Source: Hemerocallis citrina
Taxonomy: Eukaryota; Streptophyta; Magnoliopsida; Asparagales; Asphodelaceae
Length of the DNA: 64,000 nt
Direction: 5' to 3'
NCBI GenBank assembly: GCA_017893485.1
Contig: CM030365.1
Span: 30,836,289-30,900,288 of the forward strand
The position numbers were made by a program, and so were the translations under genes. The notes below the pieces were generated by a model. That model was not told the DNA's origin, ran no database searches, and saw only the letters and a list, made by a program, of their open reading frames with translations. Below are positions 1 to 10,905 of the stretch, one piece after another (positions within the stretch are counted from its first letter, which is position 1; each line of letters begins with the position of its first letter).

Positions 1-481
1 CTCGGTATGGATTGGTTAGGTGAAACCCATGCTATTATTGATTCCCGTGCCAAGAAAGTTATCTTCAGAATTCCAGATCGAGCAGAATTTGAGTTCCATG
101 CCGGGGAGTCTTCTCTTGGCCGAGCAAAGATTGCAGTTGAACAGGTGGATTGTGCGATGGAATTGCACTCAGGTTGTGAGGCTGCGCTTCTAGTAGTTCG
201 AGATTTCTTGGATATTTTCCAGATGAGTTGCCTGGCTTATCCCCTGATAGAAAAGTGGAATTTGGTATTGATATTCAGCCTGGAACAGTGCCAATATCGA
301 AGATTCCCTACAGGATGGCACCGGTTGAGCTGGCAGAGCTTAAGGTGCAGATTCAGTAGTTGCTTGATTTGGGTTTCATCAGACCTAGTGTTTCGCCTTG
401 GGGTGCTCCGATCCCTTTTGTTGACAAGAAGGATGGTAGTCGTCGACTGTGCATTGATTATCGAGAACTGACAGAGTTACT
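1..481 (+). pseudogene. Ty3 pol fragment: end of protease and start of reverse transcriptase
   Basis: Translation from base 1 gives LGMDWL, the conserved end of Ty3 aspartic protease, then a linker ending [10 protein letters not shown] 1-nt loss near 222 moves the frame. The next frame carries the RT entry motifs [33 protein letters not shown] and IDYREL, with one TAG stop at 357-359 where CAG is expected. Another 1-nt loss near 470 shifts the frame into the next RT segment. The catalytic D-S-G of the protease lies upstream of the window. Non-functional. Confidence 0.88.
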
Positions 482-1066
482 GTGAAGAATCGGTATCCGT
501 TGCCCAGGATCGATGATTTGTTTGATCAGTTGAGTGGGGATGCTATTTTCTCGAAGTTGGATCTTCGTTCTAGATATCACCAAGTCAAGGTGAAGGCTGC
601 GGATATACAGAAGACTAGATATGGGCAGTATAAGTATGTTGTGATGCCGTTCGGAGTCACGAATGTGCCGGCTGTATTCATGAGTCTTATGAACCGGGTC
701 TTCTCTCAGTTCCTGGATATATTTGTGGTGGTCTTTATTGATGATATTTTGGTGTTTTCTCGGAATCGGGAAGATCATGCTGAGCATCTTAGAGTGGTTC
801 TGCAGACTTTGAAAGAAAATCAGCTCTATGGAAAACTTAGGAAGTGCGAGTTTTGGCTCGACAGGATTTCTTTCTTGGGGCACATTATTTCTGGCCATGG
901 TGTTTCTGTAGATCCTGCCAAGATTGAGGTTATGAAGGATTGGCCTATTCCCAAGTCAGTTTCAGAGGTCAGGAGTTTTCTTAGTTTAGGTGGCTATTAT
1001 CGGAAGTTCGTCCAAGATTTTTCAAAGATAGCCGGACCTTTGACTAAATTGAATTGGAAGGATTAG
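482..1066 (+). pseudogene. Ty3 reverse transcriptase core (decayed)
   Basis: This is the RNA-directed DNA polymerase core, which copies the element RNA to cDNA. The 194 residues hold [12 protein letters not shown], the LDLRS block, VMPFGVTN, the active site FIDDILV (the usual Ty3 form of YxDD), the CEFW/LGHIIS block and GGYYRKFV. Between DIQKT and RYGQYK about four residues normally present in relatives (compare E5 at 20020-20060) are missing, an in-frame 12-bp deletion. The glycine before YHQV is arginine. The segment ends at TAG 1064-1066, but the same frame continues into RNase H. No real initiation codon is expected, since this is an internal part of a polyprotein. Confidence 0.9.
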
Positions 1067-1578
1067 AAGTTTTGTTGGTTTGATGAGTGCAATGATGCTT
1101 TTGTTGAGTTGAAGAACATATTGACGTCAGCACCTGTGTTGACTATTCCAGATGGTTCAGGCAGATTTGTAGTTCACTGTGATGCTTCTGGTAAGGGTCT
1201 TGGAGTAGTTCTTATGCAGAGGGGCCGAGTGGTTGCATATGCATCGAGGTAGTTGAGGCCGCATGAGAAGAACTATCCTACTCACGACTTGAAGTTAGCG
1301 GCAGTGATCTTTGCTCTGAAGCTGTAGGAGACATTATTTACTTTGAGATCGCGTGGAGATCTTTACAGACCACAAAAGTCTCAAGTACGTCGTCACCCAG
1401 AAGGAGTTGAACATGAGGCAAAGGCATTGGTTGGAAATTATGGCCAATTATGACATCAGTTTGCAATACCATCCTGGTAAAGTAAACTTGGTGCCAGATG
1501 CTTTAAGGAAGAGACCGGCAGTGATGTTTCTTACTCAGCAGAGTGATCTCATTGAGCAGATGAGGAGGTTGGAGCTGG
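1067..1578 (+). pseudogene. Ty3 RNase H region (decayed)
   Basis: RNase H degrades the RNA strand of the RNA-DNA hybrid. In the RT frame the sequence continues as WFDECNDAFVELK, LTSAPVLTIPD, HCDASGKGLGVVLMQ and YPTHDLKLAAVIFALKL. TAG stops lie at 1064-1066, 1250-1252 (Gln expected) and 1325-1327 (Trp expected). A frameshift near 1340-1350 leads to the frame with [28 protein letters not shown] and [15 protein letters not shown]. The catalytic Asp of HCDAS and of FTDHKS are both present. A further frameshift near 1600 leads into integrase. Confidence 0.88.
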
Positions 1579-3060
1579 ATGTTTTGTTGCCGAGTTCTGG
1601 TCGGAGTTGTCTTGCTGCTCCAGCTGCTGTCGTCTCTTGTTGAGCAGATTAAAGAGGCGCAGGCTAGTGATGTGCAGTTGCAGGGTTTTCGAGCTGAGAT
1701 TGAGTCTGAGTCCATGACGGACATGGTTATTCATGCAGATGGTTCTCTTCGTTTTGGTTACTGGTTGTGTGTCCCTAAGGGTGAAGTTTGTCAGAGGTTG
1801 CTTGAAGAAGCTTATCAGTCTTCGTATTCTATCCATCCTGGTGGTACTAAGATGTATCGGGATTTGAAGCTTCATTTATGGTGGCATGGTATAAAGAGGG
1901 CTGTTGCTCGGTTTGTTTCTCAGTGTTTGGTCTGCCAGCAGGTTAAGGCAGAACATCAGAGAACCGCTGGACTTCTTCAACCGCTTCCTATTCTAGAGTG
2001 GAAGTGGGAACATATCACTACGGATTTTGTGACCGCTTTGCCGAGGAGTCCTAAGGGTCATAATGCTATTTGGGTGATTGTTGACCGTTTGACGAAGAGT
2101 GCTCACTTCTTTTCTTTTCGTGTAGGTCAGTCTACTGAGAGCCTAACTGAGAGGTATATGCAAGAGATTGTTAGACTTCATGGGGTTCCAATCAGTATTG
2201 TATCCGACAAGGATACGAGATTCAGATCTCAGTTTTGGGAGAGTCTTCAGAACAGTTTGGGGAGTAAATTAAAGTACAGTACAGCTTTTTATCCCCAGAC
2301 TGATGGACAGTCAAAGCAGACTATTCAGATTCTCGAAGACATGTTGAGGTCCTGTATGCTTCAGTTTGGTGGGACTTGGGAGGATCATTTGCATCTCGTA
2401 GAGTTCTCGTACAATAACAGCTTTTAGGCCTGTATTAAAGCTGCTCCGTTCGATGCACTCTATGGGCGGAAGTGTAGATCACCAGTGTGCTGGGATGACA
2501 TTGGTGAGAGGCAGTTGTTGGGTCCAGAGTTGATCACCAAGACAGTTGATGTTGTGGTTCAGATCAGGAAGCATTTGCAGGAAGCTCAGGATAGGCAGAA
2601 CCGCTGGGCTGATGTCCATAGTAGGGCTTTGGAGTTTGTTGTTGCTGACCATGTTTTCCTTAAGGTGTCGCCGTGGCGCAGGGTCATTCGGTTTGGTGGC
2701 GGGGGCAAGCTTTGCCCGAGGTTTATTAGACCGTTTGAGATTCTAGAGCGGGTAGGCAAGGTGGCCTATCGTCTCGCATTTCTGCCAGCTTTATCAGGAG
2801 TGCATGATGTTTTCCATGTCTCACAACTTAGGAGATATATCCGAGATGAGAGCCACGTGATCGACTATTCTGAGTTGAAAGTTCGGCCGGATTTGAAATG
2901 TGAGATTCTGCCAGTTGCTAATGTGAATCGGCGGGAGAAAGTGCTTAAGAACAAGGTCATCAAGTTGGTTCGTATTGCTTGGAATCCTCACTCGTCAGGT
3001 GAGTCAACATGGGAACTGGAGGAGGAGATTCAGCAGAAGTTTTCTCATTTGTTTGAGTAG
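1579..3060 (+). pseudogene. Ty3 integrase with chromodomain-like tail (decayed)
   Basis: Integrase joins the cDNA to the host genome. In order: an N-terminal zinc-binding module (SIHPGGTKMYRDLK, then CLVCQQVKAEH), the catalytic core with ITTDFVTALP and IVSDKDTRF, then YSTAFYPQTDGQS, WEDHLHLVEFSYNN, the GPF-type C-terminal region (RPFEILERVGKVAYRL, VFHVSQLRRY) and a chromodomain-like tail with a tryptophan-rich block ending ELEEEIQQKFSHLFE. One stop, TAG 2425-2427, replaces a Gln codon. The Glu of the D,D,E triad, expected directly after DGQS near 2313-2316, is Lys (AAG). Stop codon at 3058-3060. Confidence 0.92.
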
Positions 3061-3140
3061 TTTTGTTTTGTCTTTATTTTTTCATTTGGGGTTACCCTAT
3101 GTATCTTCTTTTTTAATTTCGAGGACGAAATTTTTCTGTT

Positions 3141-3154
3141 AGGGGGGGTAGGAT
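3141..3154 (+). other. Polypurine tract (plus-strand primer site)
   Basis: AGGGGGGGTAGGA lies immediately 5' of the TGTAACCCC start of the 3' LTR. The same arrangement, with GAGGACGAAAT about 25 bp upstream, recurs before the other Tekay LTR at 25378. Confidence 0.85.
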
Positions 3155-6100
3155 TGTAACCCCTGTTTTTCATTTTGGGTATTTTTGAGTGTATTTTTTG
3201 TCTTGGTGTATTTTCTCTCTTTGTATTCCTCTTGTAATTCTATTGGACCGTATGTTGGATTTTTGTTTCAATATATTTTCATTTTATTATTTTGTCTTCT
3301 TTTATTTGAGTTCTTGATTCGTTGTCTGTCTTTTGATTCGTCTCTTTTTGCTCGTACCATTATTTTTGACTCTCACTGTTAAATTTATTATTATTATTAT
3401 TTTATTTCATTTTGTTATTTTAATTCATTCATTTGTGCCCTATCAAATTTTGGATCTTTTATACCCAAAGTCCATTCTAATAAAAATCCTATAATCCCCC
3501 ACTTCATATACTAGTTCTTAACCATACCTTATATATATTCCCATACCTATAGAAATCTTTTATTAATCACCTACCAAATCTTCATACTTACTTTCCTAGT
3601 TAAAACCTTCCAATTCCTAGCCGTAGCTACATTTCCCCCAAAAAACAAGTCAAATTCATTCAAGCATTCAGACTTGTTTAGCTTAACCCCATGATCCAAC
3701 TAACCTTAGAAGCCTTGAGCCTAATCATTAACTACCCACACCCGGTTGCACCTAGAAGCCAACCAAACCCATTTTCTTTTCCTGGAGCCGCCAGGTGTGC
3801 ACCTTCCCTCCTTCAAACCCTATTACTTATATACCCTATATATATTGCAACCGTGCAGCATATTATTTTTTTTTCCCCAACCATTGCTCCTAATCCATGT
3901 TCTATCTCTCCCGTTTTCTCTCCATCTGCCATCTCTCGCCGTCTTGCTCTTTGGGGTTTTCTTGCTCGTGCTCGAGTGCGCGTGTAGATCGTTCGTGAGT
4001 TCGTGGATTTTCGTTCGTGGGTTTCGCTCCTACTTTTGAGTTCATCGTTCTTTATCCCAAATTACGGCAAGTAACTTGTACTCCAATTCATTTGTTTGAT
4101 ACAAGTCAAAAAGTTCACCTATAGTGTAGTTGGGTCTAGAGATGACTCTTGGTTGTGATTTGTTTGATGGGTTTTGTCTATATTGTGAAAATATGACTAT
4201 AGATGACTCACGACACAATTTGGATATGAAATAACCTATGATTCGCCCGTTCTTGATTTGAATCATGTATCTGAGACTTTGGTGAGAATTTGTGTTTTGG
4301 TTGAGACCCATGTGATATATTTTGTGTGGACATGTTAGATACCCTAAATCATGAAGTTTAGACACTTGGTAGACTCGATTCCATGTTTGGATGTGTTTGG
4401 ATCAATTTTCTTGAATCTATGTTGATTTTGTTTTAACGGAAAAATCTATCGTTTTGTCGCTATTCTGTTTGGTTTGCTATTTTCGACTATTCTAAAATCA
4501 GTATCTTAATTTCGGTATAAAACGAGAGTTTTAGAGAATTTCATCTACTTTCAAACCCCTCTAACCTTGCTTGATTTTAATTTTTTATGAGTGGGTTATG
4601 ACTGTTTTAGTACAGAGGTGTCGATCGTTTCCAGATTCTGTTTTTCAGTAATTTTGATGACAAATCATTTTAAAGAACTATGATATACATATTATTTTGA
4701 TTTGAAACTTTGGTCAGTATTTATTTATCTAGTTAGGGATTACCCAGAATTTTGGTGAATTTTATTGATGGGTTTTATGTATTGTTTCATGCTCGTTTAT
4801 GAAATCCATACTTGTTGTATTTTGCTCGTTGTTTTGTAAAGAACCCTATTTTCACTATGATTCTGTTTACTGTATGGAAAATGTTTGTGAAATGTGAAAG
4901 TTAGTTTATTTCATCTATTTTCATCTCCCTTTGGCAGAATTGGATTACATTTCACTGGTTGAGAGATATCTTTGTTTTCGTACAGCAATGTTGGGAATTC
5001 TAGATTTGCCAAAATGACATTTCTTGATGTTTTCTTATTTTGGATGACTAAACAAATTTTACTGGAATATTATGAAACTTTATATTTTGATTCTAGATAT
5101 ATAGGTGAATACCCTAGATTTTTCCTGAATTTATTTGAGAGGTTTTGATGCAGTTTTTCTGACTGAGAAATTGTTTTCCTGATTTCTGACTGATCATGTT
5201 TTCTGTTTTCGAACCTGTTTTGAGTTATGATGTTGTGAAGTACTATGTGACTTATTTGTGTTTGCTAGATTCATGTGGAAGTCTGTTTTTCAGATCCGTC
5301 GACGGTCCCAAATTTGCATTTCTGTAGCAACAAGAATCACTGTTTTAGTATTGTACTGTTATGCTGTCCTGAATATGAACATACATTATTTTGCTCGTTT
5401 ATGTGACTGTATAATATCTATGATTGTTTATTTTTTTTCCCTAAAACTATTACTGATTTCACCAGGTTAGTTTGACACTATTTCGTACACATTCATGCCT
5501 GTTTGATGACCATAATAAAAATAACCAAGCCGGGGTTCTTAAGAGAAGATCTAGCAGTGGAAAATATGGAAACGTGTACTTGGAAGGGAAGTAGTGTTTC
5601 GTACTGTTACTGTTACTGTTACTTTTCTGCTATTGTTACTGTTACTGTTACTTTAATGTTGCTGTTACTATTACTGATATCTGAGTACACTGCCTCAATA
5701 TTGTCCTTTTTGAAATCTAAAAGCGAAACTGTTTGTTGTAACAACCATGTAGTAAAAACCAGGATGCATGAAGTGCTACCTAGCTAGTAATACACACAAA
5801 ACTGTAAGAACATAAAACTGATACTGTTAGACTGATACTGTTTGACTGTTATCCTGAATCACTGATATACTGATCTTACTGTTACTAGACACTGTTAGTT
5901 GCCATATGACACTGCATTTGACATGAAACTTCTGTACCGTAAGTATACCATGCTAATTATCTCAGTTGATGCATTATTCCATACTATTAGTTAGTTTTTC
6001 CATGTGCTTGTATCATACATTATTTGTGACCCGTAACTTGCAATTGACGGGTACTTGTTTCTCTTTTTCCTTCTCTTACAAATTTACTAATTGCAGATCA

Positions 6101-6483
6101 GGATGGTCAGCTGCCAGATGGTATTGGCAAGATGATACTTTAGTGCTGGAGTTCTGCTTTATTATTATTATTATTTGTTGTTTGAACTTGAATAAAAGTG
6201 TTTGATTTCTTGGATAATTATTTGTATTTGGGCGATGTGACCCAGGATATTTGATTTGTCCAGACTTTGATTTATTTGAGAATATTGTATTTTGTTTTAA
6301 GTAAATTTCTGTTGGTATCTCGTTTCAATTATGCATTTTGGGTGATACTTTTGCTTCCGACTCTGATTATTTCTGTGAGATATTGTAAAGATTCCTAAAC
6401 AGCTTATGGATGATGAAAATCATTTGCTGGGCTTTTGTTACGTATCCATATTCCGTATTCTTTTTGGGAAGCTGGGCGTGACA
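3155..6483 (+). repeat. 3' LTR of Tekay element A
   Basis: The LTR runs from TGTAACCCC to GGGCGTGACA, about 3.33 kb. Promoter-like TATATA stretches lie at 3826-3846. A downstream region with coding-like composition ends near 4066, where a splice-donor-like GGCAAGTAACTT occurs. A TGTTAC hexamer tract lies at 5602-5676. Near the 3' end AATTGCAG/ATCAGG (6096) resembles a splice acceptor. The body is homologous to the reverse-strand LTR at 36798-40081 and more distantly to the LTRs at 14623, 25378 and 62685. The short ORFs inside it are not shared between copies, so I do not call genes. Confidence 0.9.
5602..5676 (+). repeat. TGTTAC hexamer tract inside LTR
   Basis: Runs of TACTGTTACTGTTACTG occur here. 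A matching reverse-complement tract (AGTAAC/AGTAGC) occurs in the homologous reverse LTR around 37010-37050, so the tract predates both insertions. Confidence 0.7.
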
Positions 6484-7051
6484 GAAGACTCGCCGTTCCC
6501 AATGGCGAAGATATTTATACTAGACTTACGTTGGGAACCGCGAGTTTAGTTCAAAATTTTCAAAGAAGACTCACCGTTGCGAACGGCGAGAATATTTATA
6601 CTAGACTCGTTGTTGGGAATGGTGAGGATGTAGGAAATTTTACAGAGAGTGAAACATTATGTTGGACTTAGTGAATTTTCGAAAAAAACTCCATAGAAAT
6701 TTTTTGAATTTTTTTTGAACTAAACTTATCGTTCCCCTCAGCAAGTCTAGTGTAAATGTCCTTGTCGTTGGAAACAACTAGTCTTCATTGAAAATTTTGA
6801 ACTAAACTCGATGTTCCCAATAGCGAGTCTAGTATATATGTCCTCGCCGTTGGGAACGATGAGTATTCTTTAAAAAGTATGAACTAAACTCGCAGTTGGG
6901 AATAGTGAGTTTCTCAAAAAATTATCATTAAACACGCCATGTCCCAACGGCGATGATGAAACAACTAAACTTGCGGTTGGCAACGTTGTGTTTAGTTATT
7001 GAGTCCATGAGTGCAAATACTCTTATAAGTGCAAATAGTTTCGAAAATTGG
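6484..7051. repeat. Foldback-like palindromic repeat, family unknown
   Basis: The segment is built from short units with the core GCCGTT(C/G)(C/G)(C/G)AACGGC in both orientations, linked by ACTAGA and ACTAAACTCG. Bases 6486-6628 are an imperfect reverse complement of 6723-6865, giving two arms of about 143 bp around a 95-bp loop. Further units continue to about 7000. No ORF of note is present. The left edge is the LTR end at 6483, so the remainder probably lies upstream of the window. It resembles the subterminal repeats of CACTA-type DNA transposons or a foldback element, but no transposon ends are visible. Confidence 0.75.
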
Positions 7052-7603
7052 TGATGTAAACTTAACTCCAAATAGAGAATTTCCAAGATTTTTAAAAGAT
7101 TAAATTTATCAAAATGTAATGCAGATTACGTCAGAAATTAAAACTAATAACTGGTTTAATGGATTTTCAAGGTATGAAATAGTTTAACAAGCCCAATTAA
7201 AGATTCAATCCTAACAATCAATAATTATACCTAAACGTTCTTAGCAAGTAAAATAGTCAATAACGCTTCGTTCCTTAATTAGCATGTAGAAAGTACACAC
7301 TCTCAATATTTGTGGACGACAAAAAATTCAAATAATAATCTAGAGACGATAACGCAGTATCACAAATAAAGGAGAAGTGGAAAGAGTTTATCGGGTTCGA
7401 AGCAAATCGCGTTAGAGCCCCGAGGGCTGCAGTGGTGAGGCAACGAGGAGGCTTCACTATGGTGGAGGAGTTGGCTTCTGTCGGGGTGGCAACGAGGTGG
7501 ATGGAAGGGTGGTGGCCTGAGGTGGTGTCGAGGTCGGCTTCGAACGGAGGGGGGGGGGGGTTCTGATTGAAGGGAGAGGGAGGAGGTCGGTTGATGGGGG
7601 TTG
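7052..7603 (-). repeat. Left LTR of E1, first part
   Basis: This matches 28931-29470 with scattered differences. The region around 7400-7600 is GC-rich. The segment is interrupted at GGGGGTTG, where the Athila-like element is inserted. The short proline-rich ORFs at 7275-7677 are shadows of this GC-rich LTR leader. Confidence 0.8.
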
Positions 7604-9270
7604 TGATGTGAATATTTGCAAATGTACAAAATCGCAACAAGTAGTATAGATAAGTGAAAAAAGTGTCGAACCCACAATGACTAATTATTTTATTGAGTAC
7701 GATATTAATAGATTAACTACTATTTGGAAAATCAAAATTAATAAAGAAGACAACTAAATTAAATTAATCTAAAAATCTAACTAACTTAATTAAAGGGTGC
7801 GGAATTTGATATTTTTGTGATTTGTTAATGGCAAAATTAATTCTAGGGCTTTTGATTTCACCTAGTTAATCAAACACAATTTATAACTCCATACGAGTAA
7901 AGAATTTATTTTTCCAAGTTGTAGACCAAAATCCCCAAATTATTTAATGCTTTCTCTCGAACAACACCAAAAATATCTCCAACTAACAGTTTGTCACATC
8001 TCTATGCAAATTTAATTAATCGAAGACTCATTAAGTTCTGTGGATTTCTTAACGGTCACATCAATCGTGGTAAATAATCTCTAATTTCGCTCAATCAATG
8101 GTGTTTAATTTATAGTTCTAAATCAAAAATTACCTTTCGGTCTCTCCATGATCCAATAAATCATACAAATGTCTATCCACCAATTGTACGCATTAAGAAT
8201 AAAAATCAAACACACAACCATAGAAAAACAGAAAAATAATATGCAATTAAAATTGTGTTATCAAAAGTAGGTTACATCGAAGCCCTAGAAAAATAAATTT
8301 AGTTCATAATGGTTTTGCAACTAATAAACATTGTTCTGGATTGCATGATAAAGTTAGAGAAAGAAAAGAGATACAAAAGGGACTATTTTTGTAAAAGAAA
8401 TTGTAACCCAATCGCCTCGAAAAGCGTGTCGCCTAAGTCCAATCCCTTCTCTCTCTTCTCTCTCTCGAAAACAGCGCCGAAGTCACGTCAGGTCGTCAGG
8501 TGGGACCCACAGAGCTGTCACCTCTGTTGTCTCGAAGTCTGCTGTCGCCACGTCAATAGGCTGACGTCACCCTCTGCCTTGCCAGAAGCTCCTGGGTCGC
8601 GTTCTCTCTTTCCCTTTTCGTCTTGAACCACTCGAAAACAGAGAGAGATCTTTCTGTCTCCCTCTCTGATCGGTTTTTTTTTTTTTTTTTTTAAATTTTT
8701 ATTATTATGATTAGGGATCAACCGTTGCTCTTCCCTTGTTCAGCCCACTTTCTTATCTTGTTTGCTCTTCTATTTATAGGCGTAGGAGACATACGAATTA
8801 GGGTTTAATTTTGCTGAAAAACCCTTTTTTTCTTTATTTCCTTCATTCTTTAATTTGCTCTTTTTTTTCTTGCTTCCTTTTCTTCTCTTTCACGTGCTGC
8901 ACACACAAAATAAAGCTAAAATTAGGATTTAAAAATGAAAATAAAATTAATTAGTTTAAATTAATTAAATTAACTAAAAAACATATTAGCTCAATTGGCA
9001 AATTAAAATTTATATTTTAATTTTCTCATAGCCCAAATTGTAAAATTTAAATTCAGCAAATCAATAAAATTAAATAAATCATTATGTTTATTTTGTTTGT
9101 TGATTTTTACCAAAAATCATCACTTTTTGCATCAAAAATCTTATTTCTTCAAAAATAATTAATTACTTGAAATCTTATAGAATTAAGACAAATTATAAAC
9201 AAGATAGGCGAATACAAGCAATTTTAATAGGTAAATGAGTACAAATATTTGTATAAACAAATACACATTA
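7604..9270 (-). repeat. 3' LTR of the Athila-like element
   Basis: 1667 bp, starting TGATGTGAATATTTGC and ending ACACATTA (a mutated CACATCA). On the minus strand a TATAAATA box lies at 8771-8778. A poly-T run follows 8670. The sequence aligns along its full length with 12534-14221. The small ORFs at 8309-8626 and 8518-8721 fall within the shared LTR sequence and are not genes. Confidence 0.92.
8771..8778 (-). promoter_or_regulatory. TATA box of Athila-like LTR
   Basis: TATAAATA on the minus strand within CGCCTATAAATAGAAGAG. It is conserved in the second LTR at 13720-13727, as expected for the U3 promoter of an LTR. Confidence 0.65.
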
Positions 9271-9288
9271 AATACCCCCAAACTTATG
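9271..9288 (-). other. Polypurine tract of the Athila-like element
   Basis: The minus strand reads CATAAGTTTGGGGGTATT directly before the 3' LTR, the typical Athila polypurine tract. Confidence 0.85.
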
Positions 9289-10600
9289 ATTTTGCTTGTC
9301 CTCGAGCAAAAAGTAAAATCAGAAATAAGGAAGTAATAATCAATAATAGCTCAACTCATCACACTAAGAGATCTCAATATATAAGGATAAAAATTTCAAT
9401 TAAAAATATAAATAATACCAAATAAAGTAAAATCAAGCATACCTACTTTCTCCAGTGCAATTATTCATTCATAATTCCAAACTCAATCATATTTGCCATG
9501 CAATTAATGTAATGATAGTATGTAACAACTCCATCTGTGATTTTCCCTTCTCACTACTACAAACCGAGTAGCAAACTATAGTTTTTTTTTTCTTAAGAAT
9601 AATAATATGGGGTTTCTTCTCTAAGTTGTCACTTGCATTTTGACGTGAATGCAAACATTTATGATGAATTCACTCGGTTACTCAATAAATCACAAACTTA
9701 GAGTGCTTTGCTTACTCATATTTCAAGTTGCCGTTTGACGTTAAAAGTAAACATTTGTGATGAATACCCCTAGTTACTAAGAAACTCAAAACATTGGAGT
9801 AGATAAACTTTATTCATATAAATTTTTTTTTTCATTATTACTCTATTTACTTAAACTCTGTTTAGGACTAGATCAAAGGGGATAATCAGAAGATTAATGC
9901 ATCACATTTTTCTTTTATGTATAATCACATGACTGTCATAATTGTGTAAGAAATTTTGAAATTCAATAATCCTAAAATAAACAAGTATGCTTAATCTTGC
10001 TTTATAAGCAATTGTCAATCCTAAAAAAAATTATTTCAATGCTTAGCACAATAAAAAACTCAAAAGTGTAATGGTAAGCCTAATTGAAATCTCTTTTGTT
10101 TTGTTTTGTTTTTCTTTTCAAAAATATATGAAATAAAAAATAAATTTGTAACACTTCCCCCAAACTTAAATATCACATTGTCCGCAATGGGAAAGGAAAA
10201 ACAAAAACAAAAATAATGCAAAAAGTTCAGAATTTCTCCCCTGATTCGTCTTAAAAATTCTGCATGCGCGGCGTTCAGTGTTTCAGCGATATCTGGAGCT
10301 GTAGATATCTGGGCTGAATTTTTTTTTGCTGGAAAGCTAAGACAATTGTCTACAATTGCTGTTTGAACCACTTTCCAGATTTTGACTCCATACTGCTCAA
10401 AAACAGTTATCAATGTAGGTGTATAAAGCAGCTCCGCCCGTTGACTTCAAAATTTATGCAATCCTACAAAATAAAACCTAAAATTAAAATTAAAGTAAAC
10501 TAAAAGAAAAATCAAATCTAAATGCAGTAATAGAAAACATGGGTTGCCTCCCAAGAAACACTAAGTTTTTAGACTTCAGCCAGACATGGTGGTGAGATGG
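9289..10600 (-). other. Non-coding 3' internal region of the Athila-like element
   Basis: AT-rich sequence without a recognisable domain. The minus strand near 10535-10560 carries CTTGGGAGGCAACCC, a block usually found downstream of pol in Athila elements. This suggests that pol was deleted and its flanks joined. The ORF at 10060-10413 (117 codons) has no recognisable motif. Confidence 0.6.
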
Positions 10601-10888
10601 TTATGTGACGCTAAGATCCAACAACATCAAAACGTCTTTTCTAATACTTCTCTTCTGTTGTGGATCAGGTTCAAACTCTAGTTGGAGTCGTTTCTTCCAT
10701 GATGATGATGTCTTTGATTTCTCCACCTCCTTGGATTTTTGCTGAAAAAATGAATGAATAGATGGTGCAGCATCCAAATACATAACACATTCTGAAATTT
10801 GTTCTTTTTTAGATTCAAGACTTGCTGAATTTATTGGACATACTTCGATTGGTATCTTTTCAATTTCAGCACTATGTTTCTTGCCCAC
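10601..10888 (-). pseudogene. Athila-type internal ORF fragment, function unrecognised
   Basis: About 95 codons, lysine/glutamate-rich, with SSWKKRLQLEFEPDPQQ near the C-terminus. I recognise no catalytic motif. It follows the gag remnant and precedes the GGGAGGCAACCC block, so it is probably the residue of the region between gag and the element end. No independent function can be assigned. Confidence 0.4.
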
Positions 10889-10905
10889 AATTAAATCAGT
10901 TTCAC

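Larger units (their letters stand above)
1..6483 (+). mobile_element. Tekay/Del-type Ty3 retrotransposon, 5' part outside window
   Basis: Domains run in the Ty3 order protease end, reverse transcriptase, RNase H, integrase and chromodomain-like tail. They are followed by a purine-rich tract and a long terminal repeat starting TGTAACCCC and ending GTGACA. The 5' LTR, gag and most of protease lie upstream of the window. The coding part has at least five stops and several 1-nt indels, so the copy is dead. The strongest lineage evidence is the C-terminal chromodomain-like segment near 2930-3060 and the 3.3 kb LTR, both typical of the Tekay (Del) chromovirus clade. The 3' LTR directly abuts a palindromic repeat, the likely insertion target; the upstream target duplication cannot be seen. 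Confidence 0.93.
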
